Shown one piece after another: positions 34,101-43,634 of a stretch of 64,000 bases of DNA. The translations under genes and the position numbers were made by a program. Position 1 is the first letter of the stretch, and the number at the start of each line of letters is the position of its first letter. The stretch comes from Quillaja saponaria (taxonomy: Eukaryota; Streptophyta; Magnoliopsida; Fabales; Quillajaceae): the NCBI GenBank assembly GCA_029379385.1, contig CM055617.1, positions 10,573,532-10,637,531 of the forward strand, written 5' to 3'. A model generated the notes under the pieces. It was not told where the DNA came from, made no database searches, and saw nothing but the letters and a program-made list of their open reading frames with translations.

Positions 34101-37100
34101 CAAGGACAATCTTCTAATGCTTAGTGTCATATTTTTATTTTTTTTTTTCATTTTTATGTTGTATTGACTTCTCCATTATAATAATACTTGAATGTCAAAC
34201 ATCTTATCTTATCGTTTATATTAGAACTATTGCTATTGTAATTGAATGTCGAACGTCTAATCGTTTATATATAGTATTGACTTTCTTCATGTTTTATTCA
34301 AACTATAAATCTTCAAAGTCTTTTATTATGATTTTTTTTTGTCTTGATGCTTGTTATGCTAAAAACAGATAGTACAATATGTGATGGATATATCACCAAC
34401 TGACCGTCCAGTACTGTATTTATACGATACTCATCGTTCAGTTCACTTATGGGATTTAGAGGTATATTATATTTTTACTAGTAAATAAAAGAAAATTTTA
34501 TATTATGAGACTAGAGAAGTATAATTTGATTAAACACATTCTTGATGCAGGATTCCACTGCTCTAAAATGTCGAAGGAGGGAGGCAGTATTGCATCGTGT
34601 AAATCTTATAGATACAAGGATCATTCCATATGTATTTGTTGCAGGTTTTTATGGAGTCATGCGATTAGGGTTTATACAATTAGATTGGCATCTTATAACT
34701 GCATTAGTGGAGAGATGGAGACAAGAGACACATACCTTCCATTTTCCTCATGGCGAGTGCACAGTGGCATTGCAAAAGATGTGTCCATATTGTTTAGTTT
34801 ACCAATTGATGGGGATGCAGTGTCTGGCAGTAGTTTGATTGAAGATCTACCATCTACATGTCAGAATTTACTGGGCCATATTCCACCTTCTACAGCCCTA
34901 GATGGATCTCGCATAAGTTTAACTTGGCTTGTTGCTACATTTGCGGAACTGCCTGAGAATGCTGATGAAATTATGGTGCAACAATATGCACGTGCTTATA
35001 TCATGCAACTTATTGGTGGATTTCTATTTGCTGATAAGTCTCAATCACATATCCATATGATGTTTTTGCGTTTGCTTAAGGACTTTGATAGGGACGGCAA
35101 ATATAGTTGGGGTAGCGCATATCTAGCTTGGTTATATAGAGAGTTGTGCCGTGCCTCTCACTCATCACCACGTGATATTGTTGGAGCCTTGATTCTACTT
35201 CAGATTTGGGCATGGGATAGGCTCCCATACATTGCACCTATTAGATTACATAGGATTTATGATGATTGGGTCCTTATTGATAGAGCAGAGGGCTCACATT
35301 TCCCACGGGGTCATTAGGCATGAGGTGGAGAGATGCTTTTAAAGTTACAGACGTTGGAACACATGTTGTTTCTTGGTACAGATATCAGCTAGATCGGATG
35401 AAACCATATCAGGTTACTAATCATTGAAAATTCTTGTCCATTATATATATTTATTCCTATGATATGTTTCTTAGTATTTGTTTATATGTGGTAGCAGTTT
35501 ATGTGGGAGCCATACAATACCGACTTGATGGCGAATCTCTCTAGTTATTGTCTTGCTGGACAAGGTATATGGACTGTTATTGTACCATTAATATGCTTTC
35601 ACATAGTGGAATGGCATAAACCAGATAGAGTTTTACATCAATTTGGTATGCAACAAGACATTCCACCTGATGCTGAGACTAACATTCTATTGCATAAGAT
35701 TTATCTTAGGGGCTATTCTAATTTAAATTGGGCAGTGAGACATGCTTTATTCATCAACATATGGGATATGCGAGCAGATCATGTTATTTTTGGAAGTTCA
35801 TTTGATGGCCATATGGATCCATTCTTATCATATATGGAATGGTATAGGCGAATCAGTAGAAGATTTTTGACTAAGGATGGTGCTATGCTTGGAACTTTGG
35901 TAAGCCATATAGTATTTTAATTTTTATTGCTTACTTGATTTATGACACCAACTAAACAATGATAATCATTTATATTACAGATTGATGGTCTTGAGCGATG
36001 TCGTACATTGTCTACACCAGGAGCAAATTTGTCTGCACTTGCAATTATTCATGCTACATGTACTTCATCATTACAGTTTGTTGGCCAATATGAAGATTAT
36101 ATACCGTACAATGATCATTCAGCAGCTTAGGTACCATCAAGCAGTAACTCTAACACACATGTTGATGCTATGGTCACACCAACAACACATGTCAACTTAG
36201 AGTCTAGAGTAGGATAATCATCTTCCAGTAGGCCTGCACGTCATATTTTAGGCCTTACAGGTAGAGGCAGAGGAAGTGCGCCTTCTGTTTTAGATTCAAC
36301 AAAGCCTACCACTTATGTGCAAGTCACACCCACCACCATTGTGCCAAACCCATATACCTCACCTCCATCTGCATCTATGCTTCCTCCATGTAGAGATGAG
36401 ACAGTTGTTAAAAGTGTCACACAACTCAGTAATAGTAAGCATGATACTACAGATCCAAATGTGACTATTACACATATTGATACCGAGTCGCTCCTCCATG
36501 TGGATAGCATTGACATGCACGATGATATTGTTGGTGAGAACCATTATGATGGTGGTGGTTTACTGATCCAAGAGGGTGTATCACAGGTAATAGGTTCGAC
36601 GGGGTCGAAAATGAGATAATCTTCCACCTAGAAAGATTCCGACAAGAAAGAGAAAGGCTCTCAAGTGTGGTACTCATGATTAAGAGTGTCATGGTTTACA
36701 TGATTTATGCATAATTATTTTTGAAATTAAATCTATGGACTATTATGTCGGGATTTATATTGAGATTATGCGTTTATTATGGACTATTTGTGATATTAAG
36801 ACTCTGTTGTTAATATTGGTGTGTTGAAATTGTGATATTAAGACTCTGTTGTTAATATTGGTATGTTGAAATTATGTTGTTATTTACTTGTCATGGTAGA
36901 AAGGAAATGATACAAAAATAGGGAAAACTCTGTCTAATTTTTTTGGATTATTTGTGATATTAAGGTTCATGTTGATAATATTGTTGTATTGAAAAGAGGA
37001 TGTTGTGTTTTAGTATTTAGTTGTCATGGCAGGAATAAAATGATATAAAAATAAGAGAAACTCTGTCCAATTTTATTTAAAAATAAGATTGACAAGTACC

Positions 37101-37975
37101 TATGCAAGAATTTTTAACAGCTTTTTAGTATGACAACTGAATTATTTTTCATATTTTAACAATCTTTTAGTTTTACAAGTTGATTATACAAGTTCATTTC
37201 AAAACTTTGTTAGAATTTTCAATTATTGTCTTAGAATTTATAATTATTGTCTAGCTTTACATTGTAACTATAATTCGAATTTTCAATTTTTTTTTATTTT
37301 GTTTAACAAGAAAACAAATAAACTTTAATGATATTTATTTAAGAATGGTTCTAAAATTCAATTGTAAAACTCAACTCGAATATGCATTTTCAAAACACAA
37401 ACTCGGGTTTATATTTTGAAAACACAGTTTATTTTGTGTTTACAGGACACAAACTCGAATTCGTGTTTTAAAAACACAAACTCAAGTTCGTGTCTTAGAA
37501 ACATACACTTAATGTATTTGGCGTGTGTGGTTGACACGACATCCTGAATTTGTGTCTTCAAAATACAAATTCACTATGAAATTGTGTTTTGAAGACACAA
37601 ATTCAAAAACAGGGGGCATTTAAGTCTTTAAAAAAAAATTCAATGCATTTGAGTAATTTAAAAAAAAAAATTAATGTATTCTGGTAGAAAGGCCAAATTT
37701 GTGATTGAGCTTGAAATATAAACAAATAAACAGAGTGCCCGAAAGAGAAATGAGTTACATGTAGTCAGCGTCCGCATCAGTGTCGGCGTCGTGGATTCCG
37801 ACAAGAACAAGAAGGCCCGGACCAATTTCCGATACAATGCTCCCGTCAACCTGGAAAAGGAGACAATTAGAACCGGGGATGTGGGCGAAGAGAGAACAAG
37901 AATAAGTTTTATGGTTGAGCTGAGCAGACTGACCTCAACGCTTGCGGAGGCGACTCGTTGAATGACAGCTCTCAT
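28171..37975 (-). CDS. DTD: D-aminoacyl-tRNA deacylase (DTD1 family), 7 exons
   Basis: DTD hydrolyses D-aminoacyl-tRNAs and so keeps D-amino acids out of proteins. Seven exons join with GT-AG introns and no frame break: 37934-37975, 37759-37850, 29525-29591, 29406-29436, 29164-29304, 28365-28390 and 28171-28230. Their sum is 459 nt, or 152 residues plus stop, close to the usual family length. The protein starts MRAVIQRVASASVEV, and both catalytic signatures are present: SQFTLYGF (SQxT motif) and NDGPVT (NxGPxT, Gly-cisPro). The family-typical KPDFHVAMPP and AKPFYASLV lie between them. The chosen start is the canonical one. Two in-frame ATGs upstream (38083 and 38125) would add a Ser- and Arg-rich extension of 36 or 50 residues that could be an organelle transit peptide. 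Intron 2 (29592-37758) holds an 8-kb Mutator-like transposon. The intact frame suggests the gene still works if that intron is spliced. Confidence 0.93.
29636..29809 (+). repeat. Left TIR of the DTD-intron MULE, with internal hairpin
   Basis: It is the inverted counterpart of 37520-37694. Positions 29725-29742 (GAATTTGTGTCTTCAAAA) and 29766-29783 form a perfect 18-bp hairpin with a 23-nt loop. Confidence 0.93.
29810..31616. other. MULE left subterminal region
   Basis: AT-rich sequence lies between the left TIR and the transposase ATG. It presumably contains the transposase promoter and leader. A T18 run lies near 30572-30590. No coding motif is seen. Confidence 0.55.
31617..34124 (+). pseudogene. 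MURA-like MULE transposase, two premature stops
   Basis: One frame of 836 codons is interrupted only by TAG at codon 383 (32763-32765) and TGA at codon 461 (32997-32999). In order it shows: an N-terminal PB1-like region (about 1-110); an acidic linker (about 180-235); a MuDR/WRKY-GCM1-type zinc-binding domain (C284, C291, H315, C317); the MULE catalytic core with D445 in QIDGTFLYG, D507 in ISDRH and E611 in NVGECFN; a SWIM zinc finger CxCx9CxH (about 714-728); and a C-terminal CX2CX4HX4C knuckle (about 811-824). All domains and the DDE residues survive. The enzyme would cut and join the element's TIRs. Either the two nonsense changes killed it recently or these are allele-specific. Readthrough is not expected. 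Confidence 0.92.
34384..36619 (+). pseudogene. Plant mobile domain (PMD, MAIN/MAIL-like) gene of the MULE
   Basis: Four exons with GT-AG introns are readable: 34384-34461 (MDISPTDRPVLYLYDTHRSV), 34551-35412, 35498-35899 and 35981-36619. The core has typical PMD blocks: FHFPHGECTVALQ, DVSILFSLPIDGDAVSG, LTWLVATFAELPENADE, AYLAWLYRELC, LLQIWAWDRLP, then GQGIWTVIVPLICFHIVEWH. PMD proteins are plant-specific and occur both in transposons and as host proteins of the MAIN/MAIL1 group. Two frame breaks lie in exon 2, near 34774 and about 35290-35310. Exon 4 has stops near 36128 (TAG) and 36217 (TAA). The gene follows the transposase in the same orientation within the same TIRs, so it is the element's second gene, comparable in position to mudrB. 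Its role in transposition is unknown. Confidence 0.88.
37365..37519 (+). repeat. Subterminal short repeats of the MULE right end
   Basis: Variants of 'aaaacacaaactcgaattcg' occur at least three times in both orientations just inside the right TIR. The arrangement resembles transposase-binding subterminal repeats, which is an inference. Confidence 0.55.
37520..37694 (-). repeat. Right TIR of the DTD-intron MULE, with internal hairpin
   Basis: It is the inverted counterpart of 29636-29809 and keeps the same 18-bp hairpin arms, GAATTTGTGTCTTCAAAA and its complement, unchanged. Confidence 0.93.
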
Positions 37976-38125
37976 TGCTCTGATGGGTTGCGATTTCTTG
38001 GTAGCAGGGGAAAAACCTCTCGGCTTGATGCGTAGTATAGGTATGGCTGCTGAAGAGGGGAGTGTGGAGGAGAATGAGCTCATTGATATAAGGAGTAAGG
38101 ACCTAATTCTTGAGGAACAAAGCAA

Positions 38126-39072
38126 CTGGTGTTCATTTCTGAATTTAGAAATAATAATAATTTTCTTATGAAGAAGTAAATGAAAACCGGGCCGACCCGT
38201 ATAATAGAATCGGTTTAATCGTTGTTAGGGTAATAAATCATATTGAATTGGACTAAAAAAATTATTTTTGGTGATTAGACTAATAAAAACAGTAAGAATC
38301 AATAAAATCGATGTCTACCCGAATTTTTTATAAATTTTTATTTTTATAAAAAATATTAGATAATTGAAATAATTTTATTTTATTTTAAAAATAAATTAAA
38401 TAATTATATTTTATATTGATATTATTTTTATTATTTTGATTTATAAATTAAAAGTAGAATATTGTGATATACAATAAATTAATCAGTTATCGTATTAACT
38501 ATTAATAATTATATTTAACTATTTGTGAATTAATTTTTTTATTCTTTAATGAATACTAATTATTATTTTTTATTTTCTTGTGTTTAGTATTTATAATTAA
38601 TAAAAATTTATATAATATGTCTAACATTTAAAATATATTTATTACATAATTCGATTCAACCATCGGTCCGAATCCTGTTAAATCAATAACTTAAGGTCCA
38701 ATAAATTTTTCGAGTTGATAACTGATTCAGTTTTTATAACACTGAGTAAAATATTTATTCCCAAAAAAACTAACAACAGATTGGTCTAGAAACCAATATA
38801 GTGTTCAATAAATTCTCCCTTGAGAGTTCAAGTTCTCTCAACCCCTTGTTAAGAGGTAAATCTAAATAACTTTACATATCAAATTTTCAATTGAATAAGC
38901 CTTGATTTTGAAGAGTATATATGCATATTATGAAGAAAATGTAACTTGCTTGAGTAGCTAAAAATTTGAAAACTGGAGAAGAAGTACAATTTTATAAAGA
39001 CATGCTACTAATTAATATGAAAAGATACAACTACTGAAAAACACAAGCCCATCAGTATAGAAAATCATTATT
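38126..39072. other. DTD upstream flank, AT-rich; possible old miniature element
   Basis: It presumably includes the DTD promoter near 38130-38180. The stretch 38185-38740 starts near 'accgggccgacccg' and ends near 'ttcaaccatcggtccg'. These loosely complementary ends suggest an old terminal-inverted-repeat element, but I could not fix them. Confidence 0.35.
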
Positions 39073-40090
39073 TCAAGCCAAATGTGGAAAGTACCAAAAC
39101 CAAAATACACTATTGGTGGGAAATTTCTTGATATCTCTTGGCCTTATAGGAACAACAGATTTAATTCTACCATCCAAAGAATGCAAGCAGCATCCCACCT
39201 TAGCTGAATAGTCGAGTTCGTGTATAGAATTGTGATCCTTTTGGCTTCGAAAGCTTCCCCCGAATGAGTCTCTGAATCTGAATGTATTCAGAAACAAAGT
39301 TTGATCTCCCAAGTTCCACATCCTTACACATGACTTCTCCAAAATGTTTAACTTATAAACAAAAGTGCCCCTGATAGTATCAGGTGAAACGATCATCAAG
39401 AGATGCTCAAAAGAAGCCACCATTTTGCCACTGTATTTTACATCAAATAGTTCCAATACTGAGAGGGAATTACTAAGATTTACTACCCCTATTTTACCAT
39501 GATTTGTTAAAACGTATATCTTTCCTTCAAACAAAGCTCCATCAACAATCAAACTCTTTAGGTAATAAAAACTCCACTGGTTATCATTGGATCTACATGA
39601 CTATATAACTTCTGCAGAGAGACCAACAAGTATATGTTCTTCCACAAGTGTAACTGAGGAAACCAAGATGAAATGAGATATTTTGTTACGGATAGGTGAT
39701 GGGAAATGAAGCTCATGTCTTGTAATAGGATTAAAGAGCCAAAGTGGACTTGAACTTGTCCATTTTCTTGTCTTGTTCTCCAGGATCATATACCCACTAG
39801 TGACTCCAACACATCTTTCAGAAAGATTAGGAAGTAATGTCTTGTACATTCTTCTTTCAAAGAGATTATAAAAGTAACAAGTTTTCTTAGCATAACTTGA
39901 TAAGATCATGATTAGTGGGGGTTGAGATGCCAATAAAATTCTCTTGTATGCTGTAGTGTTTGACTTCCATGATTTACAAACACCACCGAGCAGAAAATAC
40001 TCTACCACGTTTAAATGTTTTGCTATCAAATTCTGACCATGGTCTCCAATTTCTATTTTCAGACATCTTCCTCTTTCTACTTTTGGTCAT
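39073..40090 (-). pseudogene. F-box/DUF295 gene, interrupted
   Basis: F-box proteins select targets for SCF ubiquitin ligases, and the DUF295 type is a large, fast-evolving plant group. The minus strand has an ATG at 40090, a basic start (MTKSRKRKMSENRNW) and then a frame change about 55-60 bases later. The remaining F-box is IAKHLNVVEYFLLGGVCKSW, followed by a kelch-like DUF295 body (LWLFNPITRHELHFPSP, EGKIYVLTNHGKIGVVNL) to the TGA at 39073-39075. There is an in-frame TAG at 39601-39603 in an otherwise continuous frame. With one frameshift and one nonsense codon it is most likely a pseudogene. It has no introns and no close neighbour of related function. Confidence 0.8.
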
Positions 40091-40282
40091 GATCTTGAGG
40101 TCTATGTTGGTATCCTCGCTGACTTCCATTTATTATTCCTTGAATTATCATAAAAGAACAAGTTAGACACAATAATGTGATACACTAACACTATTTTCAT
40201 ATATATTTTTTTAATTTTCTTTCCATTCGATGCTTTTGTAATTAAATTAAGAGTATAAATCAAACCCACAAGTAGATTATAA

Positions 40283-40999
40283 GGTCAATTGCACTTTATT
40301 CTCATGAATTACCATTCGTTTTGCAATAATCATCATGAACTATTAAATTATGCACATAATCTTATTATTTGAATCGTAATTAGTAAATAACCTCCACCCA
40401 TCTAAATTAGACATTAAATCTAACAAATTAATTTTTTAAAGACTAAATTATCTTTATTATATATATTTTTCACTTTCTATCTATCGTTTATTCTTTCAAC
40501 TTTTCTTTTTCTAGAAATCAAAATCTTCATATTTATCCAAATTTAGTATATTCTTTAATAGTTATAACACATTAATAAGAAAATAAATTTTTTGATGAAA
40601 ATAAAATCATTAAAACGCAAATTGAAACAACTTGTATAATTTTTATAAATTAAAAAAAAAATATTAGTAAATCTATTGATAATTTAAATATTATGACAAG
40701 AAAATAAAAATTATGAAAGGTTCAAATATTATTTATATATGCTAAAGTTGATTCAATATTATAAAAAGTTTAGTTTCATAAAAAATGAAAAGAAAAAGAT
40801 GTAAAGAGTAGAAAACATAAAAAAATTATAATGAGGGTAATTTAGTCTTTTATAAACTAATTTGTTAGATTTAATGACTAATTTGGATGAGTGAGGATTA
40901 TTTATTAATTATAACTCAAATAAGAATGTTATGTACCTAATTTCATGAGAGTTATTACAAAATAAGTAGTAATTCATGAAGTAAAGTGCAACTAACCCT
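40283..40999. mobile_element. Long-TIR miniature element, ~717 bp (Mutator-like type)
   Basis: About 165 bp at the left (from GGTCAATTGCACTTTAT) recur inverted at the right, ending in GTTGCACTTTA-like sequence read on the other strand. Shared blocks include 'ttaaatctaacaaatta'. There is no coding capacity. Long TIRs starting GG-TNA-TTGCACTTTA are common in plant MULE-derived miniature elements. A clear target duplication was not found. Confidence 0.75.
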
Positions 41000-41730
41000 A
41001 CATCATTAAAATTTGGTCAAATTAGTCATATGTTTCACATTAATTTAACTTTGAATTCATGAAAATCATGGTATTAAAAAAATTATAAACTGATTTAGCC
41101 GCTTCTTATGGGCATGACCATAATTCATATATACATACAAGCATAAACTAAGAAGGAACAAAAAAAATCACTGTCCCTTTTTTTCCAAAGAAAATATATT
41201 CCATGAAATGTTGCTAATGTAAAAAGATCGTCTAAACAGAAATTATTGTTTTCAACCATATAACTTTGCAAAAAAGTTGAACGATTACCAAAACCCTAAT
41301 AAAAATTGTTCCCCTATAATAATATAAGAATCAAGTTTTCCTTTCTTTTTTTGTTAATCGAAATTTCTGTTTGTTTACTAGAGTTTTCTTAGCAACCAAA
41401 CAAAAACAAAACTGAAGTATACTCAAGAAAAAAATATGGCAAAAAGTTTAGATTTTTTGAAGGTATACCTGCTTCTAAAACTTTCGCCTTTTCCGTAAGC
41501 CTGTGTTACCGAAGCTCTGAGAGTTAAGATTGGTTTAAATAAACTTTTTTCTCGTGCCCTAATTATTAATTTTTTTTTTATCAACTAAAATTAGAAGACA
41601 ATGTCATTTGCTTGGATTTTTTTATTTTTATTTTTTAATGATTGCTAGTCTTCCAGCCCAATAGTTATTCTGTTGGGCAATATAAATTGGCCTCATAGTT
41701 TTGTTTGTTTTTTTAAGAGTATAATCAATC
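41000..41730. other. AT-rich intergenic stretch, nothing recognised
   Basis: The stretch contains A/T runs and short C/T-rich blocks near 41160 and 41340. No gene or clear element is seen. Confidence 0.4.
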
Positions 41731-41734
41731 TCCC

Positions 41735-42757
41735 AGTTACACCTTTTCTTAAAAATTATTATTGGTTTTATAATTTCTGATGTGAACTATTAAATTTAGC
41801 ACATAATTAATTTATGACTAGTTTGATACGTAATAATTATTATTTCATTTCATACATGATTTTATGGAATGAACATTCTTGCATTTGATATATATTTAGA
41901 TACAAAATACCCATTCCATTCCGACTATTTTATTTCATAAAAGTATGAATCCTCAACCCATATAGGGAATGAGATTACTTATTTTTACTTCTATGAAATC
42001 GATTTAGTTCAGTTAAATGACAAAAATACATTTTTATCAAATAGAATAAATAATTAAATAAAAAGTTATAGATTAATAAATAATAATATTATATATAAAT
42101 AAGTTAAATAATAAAATATATTTAGTTTATTAAAATGAAAAAAATATTGTTTATATCATATTAAATAATGTAAAATTATTTTAAATATAAAAATAAAATA
42201 GAAATAAGAAATAATAAAATAAAAAATTAATAAATATATAAATTTCATAAATATGTTACATTTTTGTTATATTTTCTTTTTATTTCTTCCACTTTTTATC
42301 ACTTTTTTCCTTTTTATCTTTTTTTTTTAAAGCAATTCAAATCTTATTTATTCAATTATAGTATATATATATATTTTTTAATAATTAAAATACAATAATA
42401 AGAAAATAAAATTTTGATGAAAATAATTTCATTAAAACGCAAATTAAAAAAATAACTTATATAATTTTTTTTTAAATGAGAAAAATAGTATTGTCTATAT
42501 TGATAATTTAAAAATTATAAAGGATTTAAATTTTCTTTAAGCATGGTAAAATTAAATCTAAATAAAGAGTTTAATTAATTTCATAGAAAAAGAGAAAACA
42601 TTTTTAAAAAATTATATTAAGGGTAATTTAGCCTTTTTGAATTAATTTGTTAAATTTAATGCCTAATTTGGATGATTGAGTATTATTTTCTAGTTATGAC
42701 TTAAATAAGAGAGTTATGTGTCACATCCAAAAAGCATAATAAGTTTGGATGTCATTG
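41735..42757. mobile_element. Second, diverged copy of the 40.3-kb miniature element
   Basis: The left part ('gaactattaaattta' followed by 'gcacataat') and the right part (from about 42260, including 'cattaaaacgcaaatt', 'gggtaatttag' and 'aatttgttaaatttaatg') parallel the copy at 40283-40999 in the same orientation. The interval 41819-42250 has no counterpart in the first copy and is probably a later insertion, with an 'aaatacccattccattccga' core. The copy is old and rearranged. Confidence 0.6.
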
Positions 42758-42965
42758 CACTACAAAAAAAAATGAACATTTCTGATGGACTAAGTGTGTG
42801 GGAAAAAAAGGGTCAAAGTTTGTGAGAAAAACCTTATCAACAAACTATTTGCGGAAAAAGGGTTGTAGGGAACCCATTCATGGGTATTTCCGACAAACAC
42901 GTCTAGTTTGTTGCTGATATCGACAAACTATTTGTCGGTATAGAGTTGTGGGTCAATTTTATTTT
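42758..42965 (+). mobile_element. CACTA-type transposon end
   Basis: The sequence begins CACTACAAAAAAAA and carries repeated subterminal motifs: 'caacaaactatttgcgg', 'cgacaaactatttgtcgg' and 'tttccgaca'. This is the layout of plant CACTA (En/Spm) ends. No matching inverted end was found downstream, so it is a solo or truncated end. Confidence 0.6.
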
Positions 42966-43630
42966 ATTTTTAAATGGAGAATTTGTTTGTACTATAGATA
43001 AACATAAGGTCAATTACGAAGTTTAAAGTCAATTAAATTTAAACTCTGTGGTTGATTCAATTAAATTATTATTAAAAAGCTTATTAGTATAAAATAAAAA
43101 TAAAAATAATTATAATTCAACAAAAAGAAACCTTGTTAATTTTAGTACTATATATATCCATTAAAAAAAATCGAGTTATTAATCAAGTATAATCATACTC
43201 CAAAAGAATTAAGGCTTGATTTGGTAATACTTTTTTAGAGGTTGCTTATACTTATGAAGAGCATAAGTCAATTTTTTATTTTTGATAAAAAAAAATAAAA
43301 AAGCTAGGATGTTTTTACTATGGGCTTTAAAAAGCCAGTGGTGCTTTTAAAAACAAGTTGGCTTATAATATCGAAAATTTAAAAATCTAATATAATCTTA
43401 ACTTTTTATAAAAATTCGTATTTATCTTTTGATTAATTAAATAGTAGATTATTAATTATCTCTCTTTTAATTATCAATATCTATTATAATAGTAAATTTT
43501 ATTATTTTTTTCTTTTAAGTTATGTTTTAAACTGATATGGTTAGTTTATTGGATTGGAGAGAGAAGTGTCATTTATTTCAAATTTTGTATGTTGGTGTCA
43601 TTTAATTAAACCTAGGAGGGGAGTGCGATT
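42966..43630. other. AT-rich stretch, nothing recognised
   Basis: The stretch is AT-rich sequence between the CACTA-like end and the large inverted repeat. Confidence 0.4.
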
Positions 43631-43634
43631 TATC

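Larger units (their letters stand above)
29636..37694 (+). mobile_element. Mutator-like element (MULE) with transposase and PMD genes, 8,059 bp
   Basis: A perfect 9-bp target duplication AAATTTGTG (29627-29635 and 37695-37703) brackets the element. TIRs of 174 and 175 bp (29636-29809 and 37520-37694) start GGCCTTTCTACCAGAATA and are about 90% identical by eye. Inside, on the + strand, are a MURA-type transposase gene and a plant-mobile-domain gene in tandem, 259 bp apart. Nine-bp duplications, long TIRs and a MURA transposase together define a Mutator-superfamily element. It sits in intron 2 of the DTD gene, antisense to it. Both element genes are damaged, so it is probably immobile now unless supplied in trans. 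Confidence 0.96.

Noticed and set aside
40274..41008. A 9-bp target duplication for the miniature element at 40283-40999
   Set aside because: The best flank pairing I found is about 6 of 9, no better than expected in AT-rich sequence.
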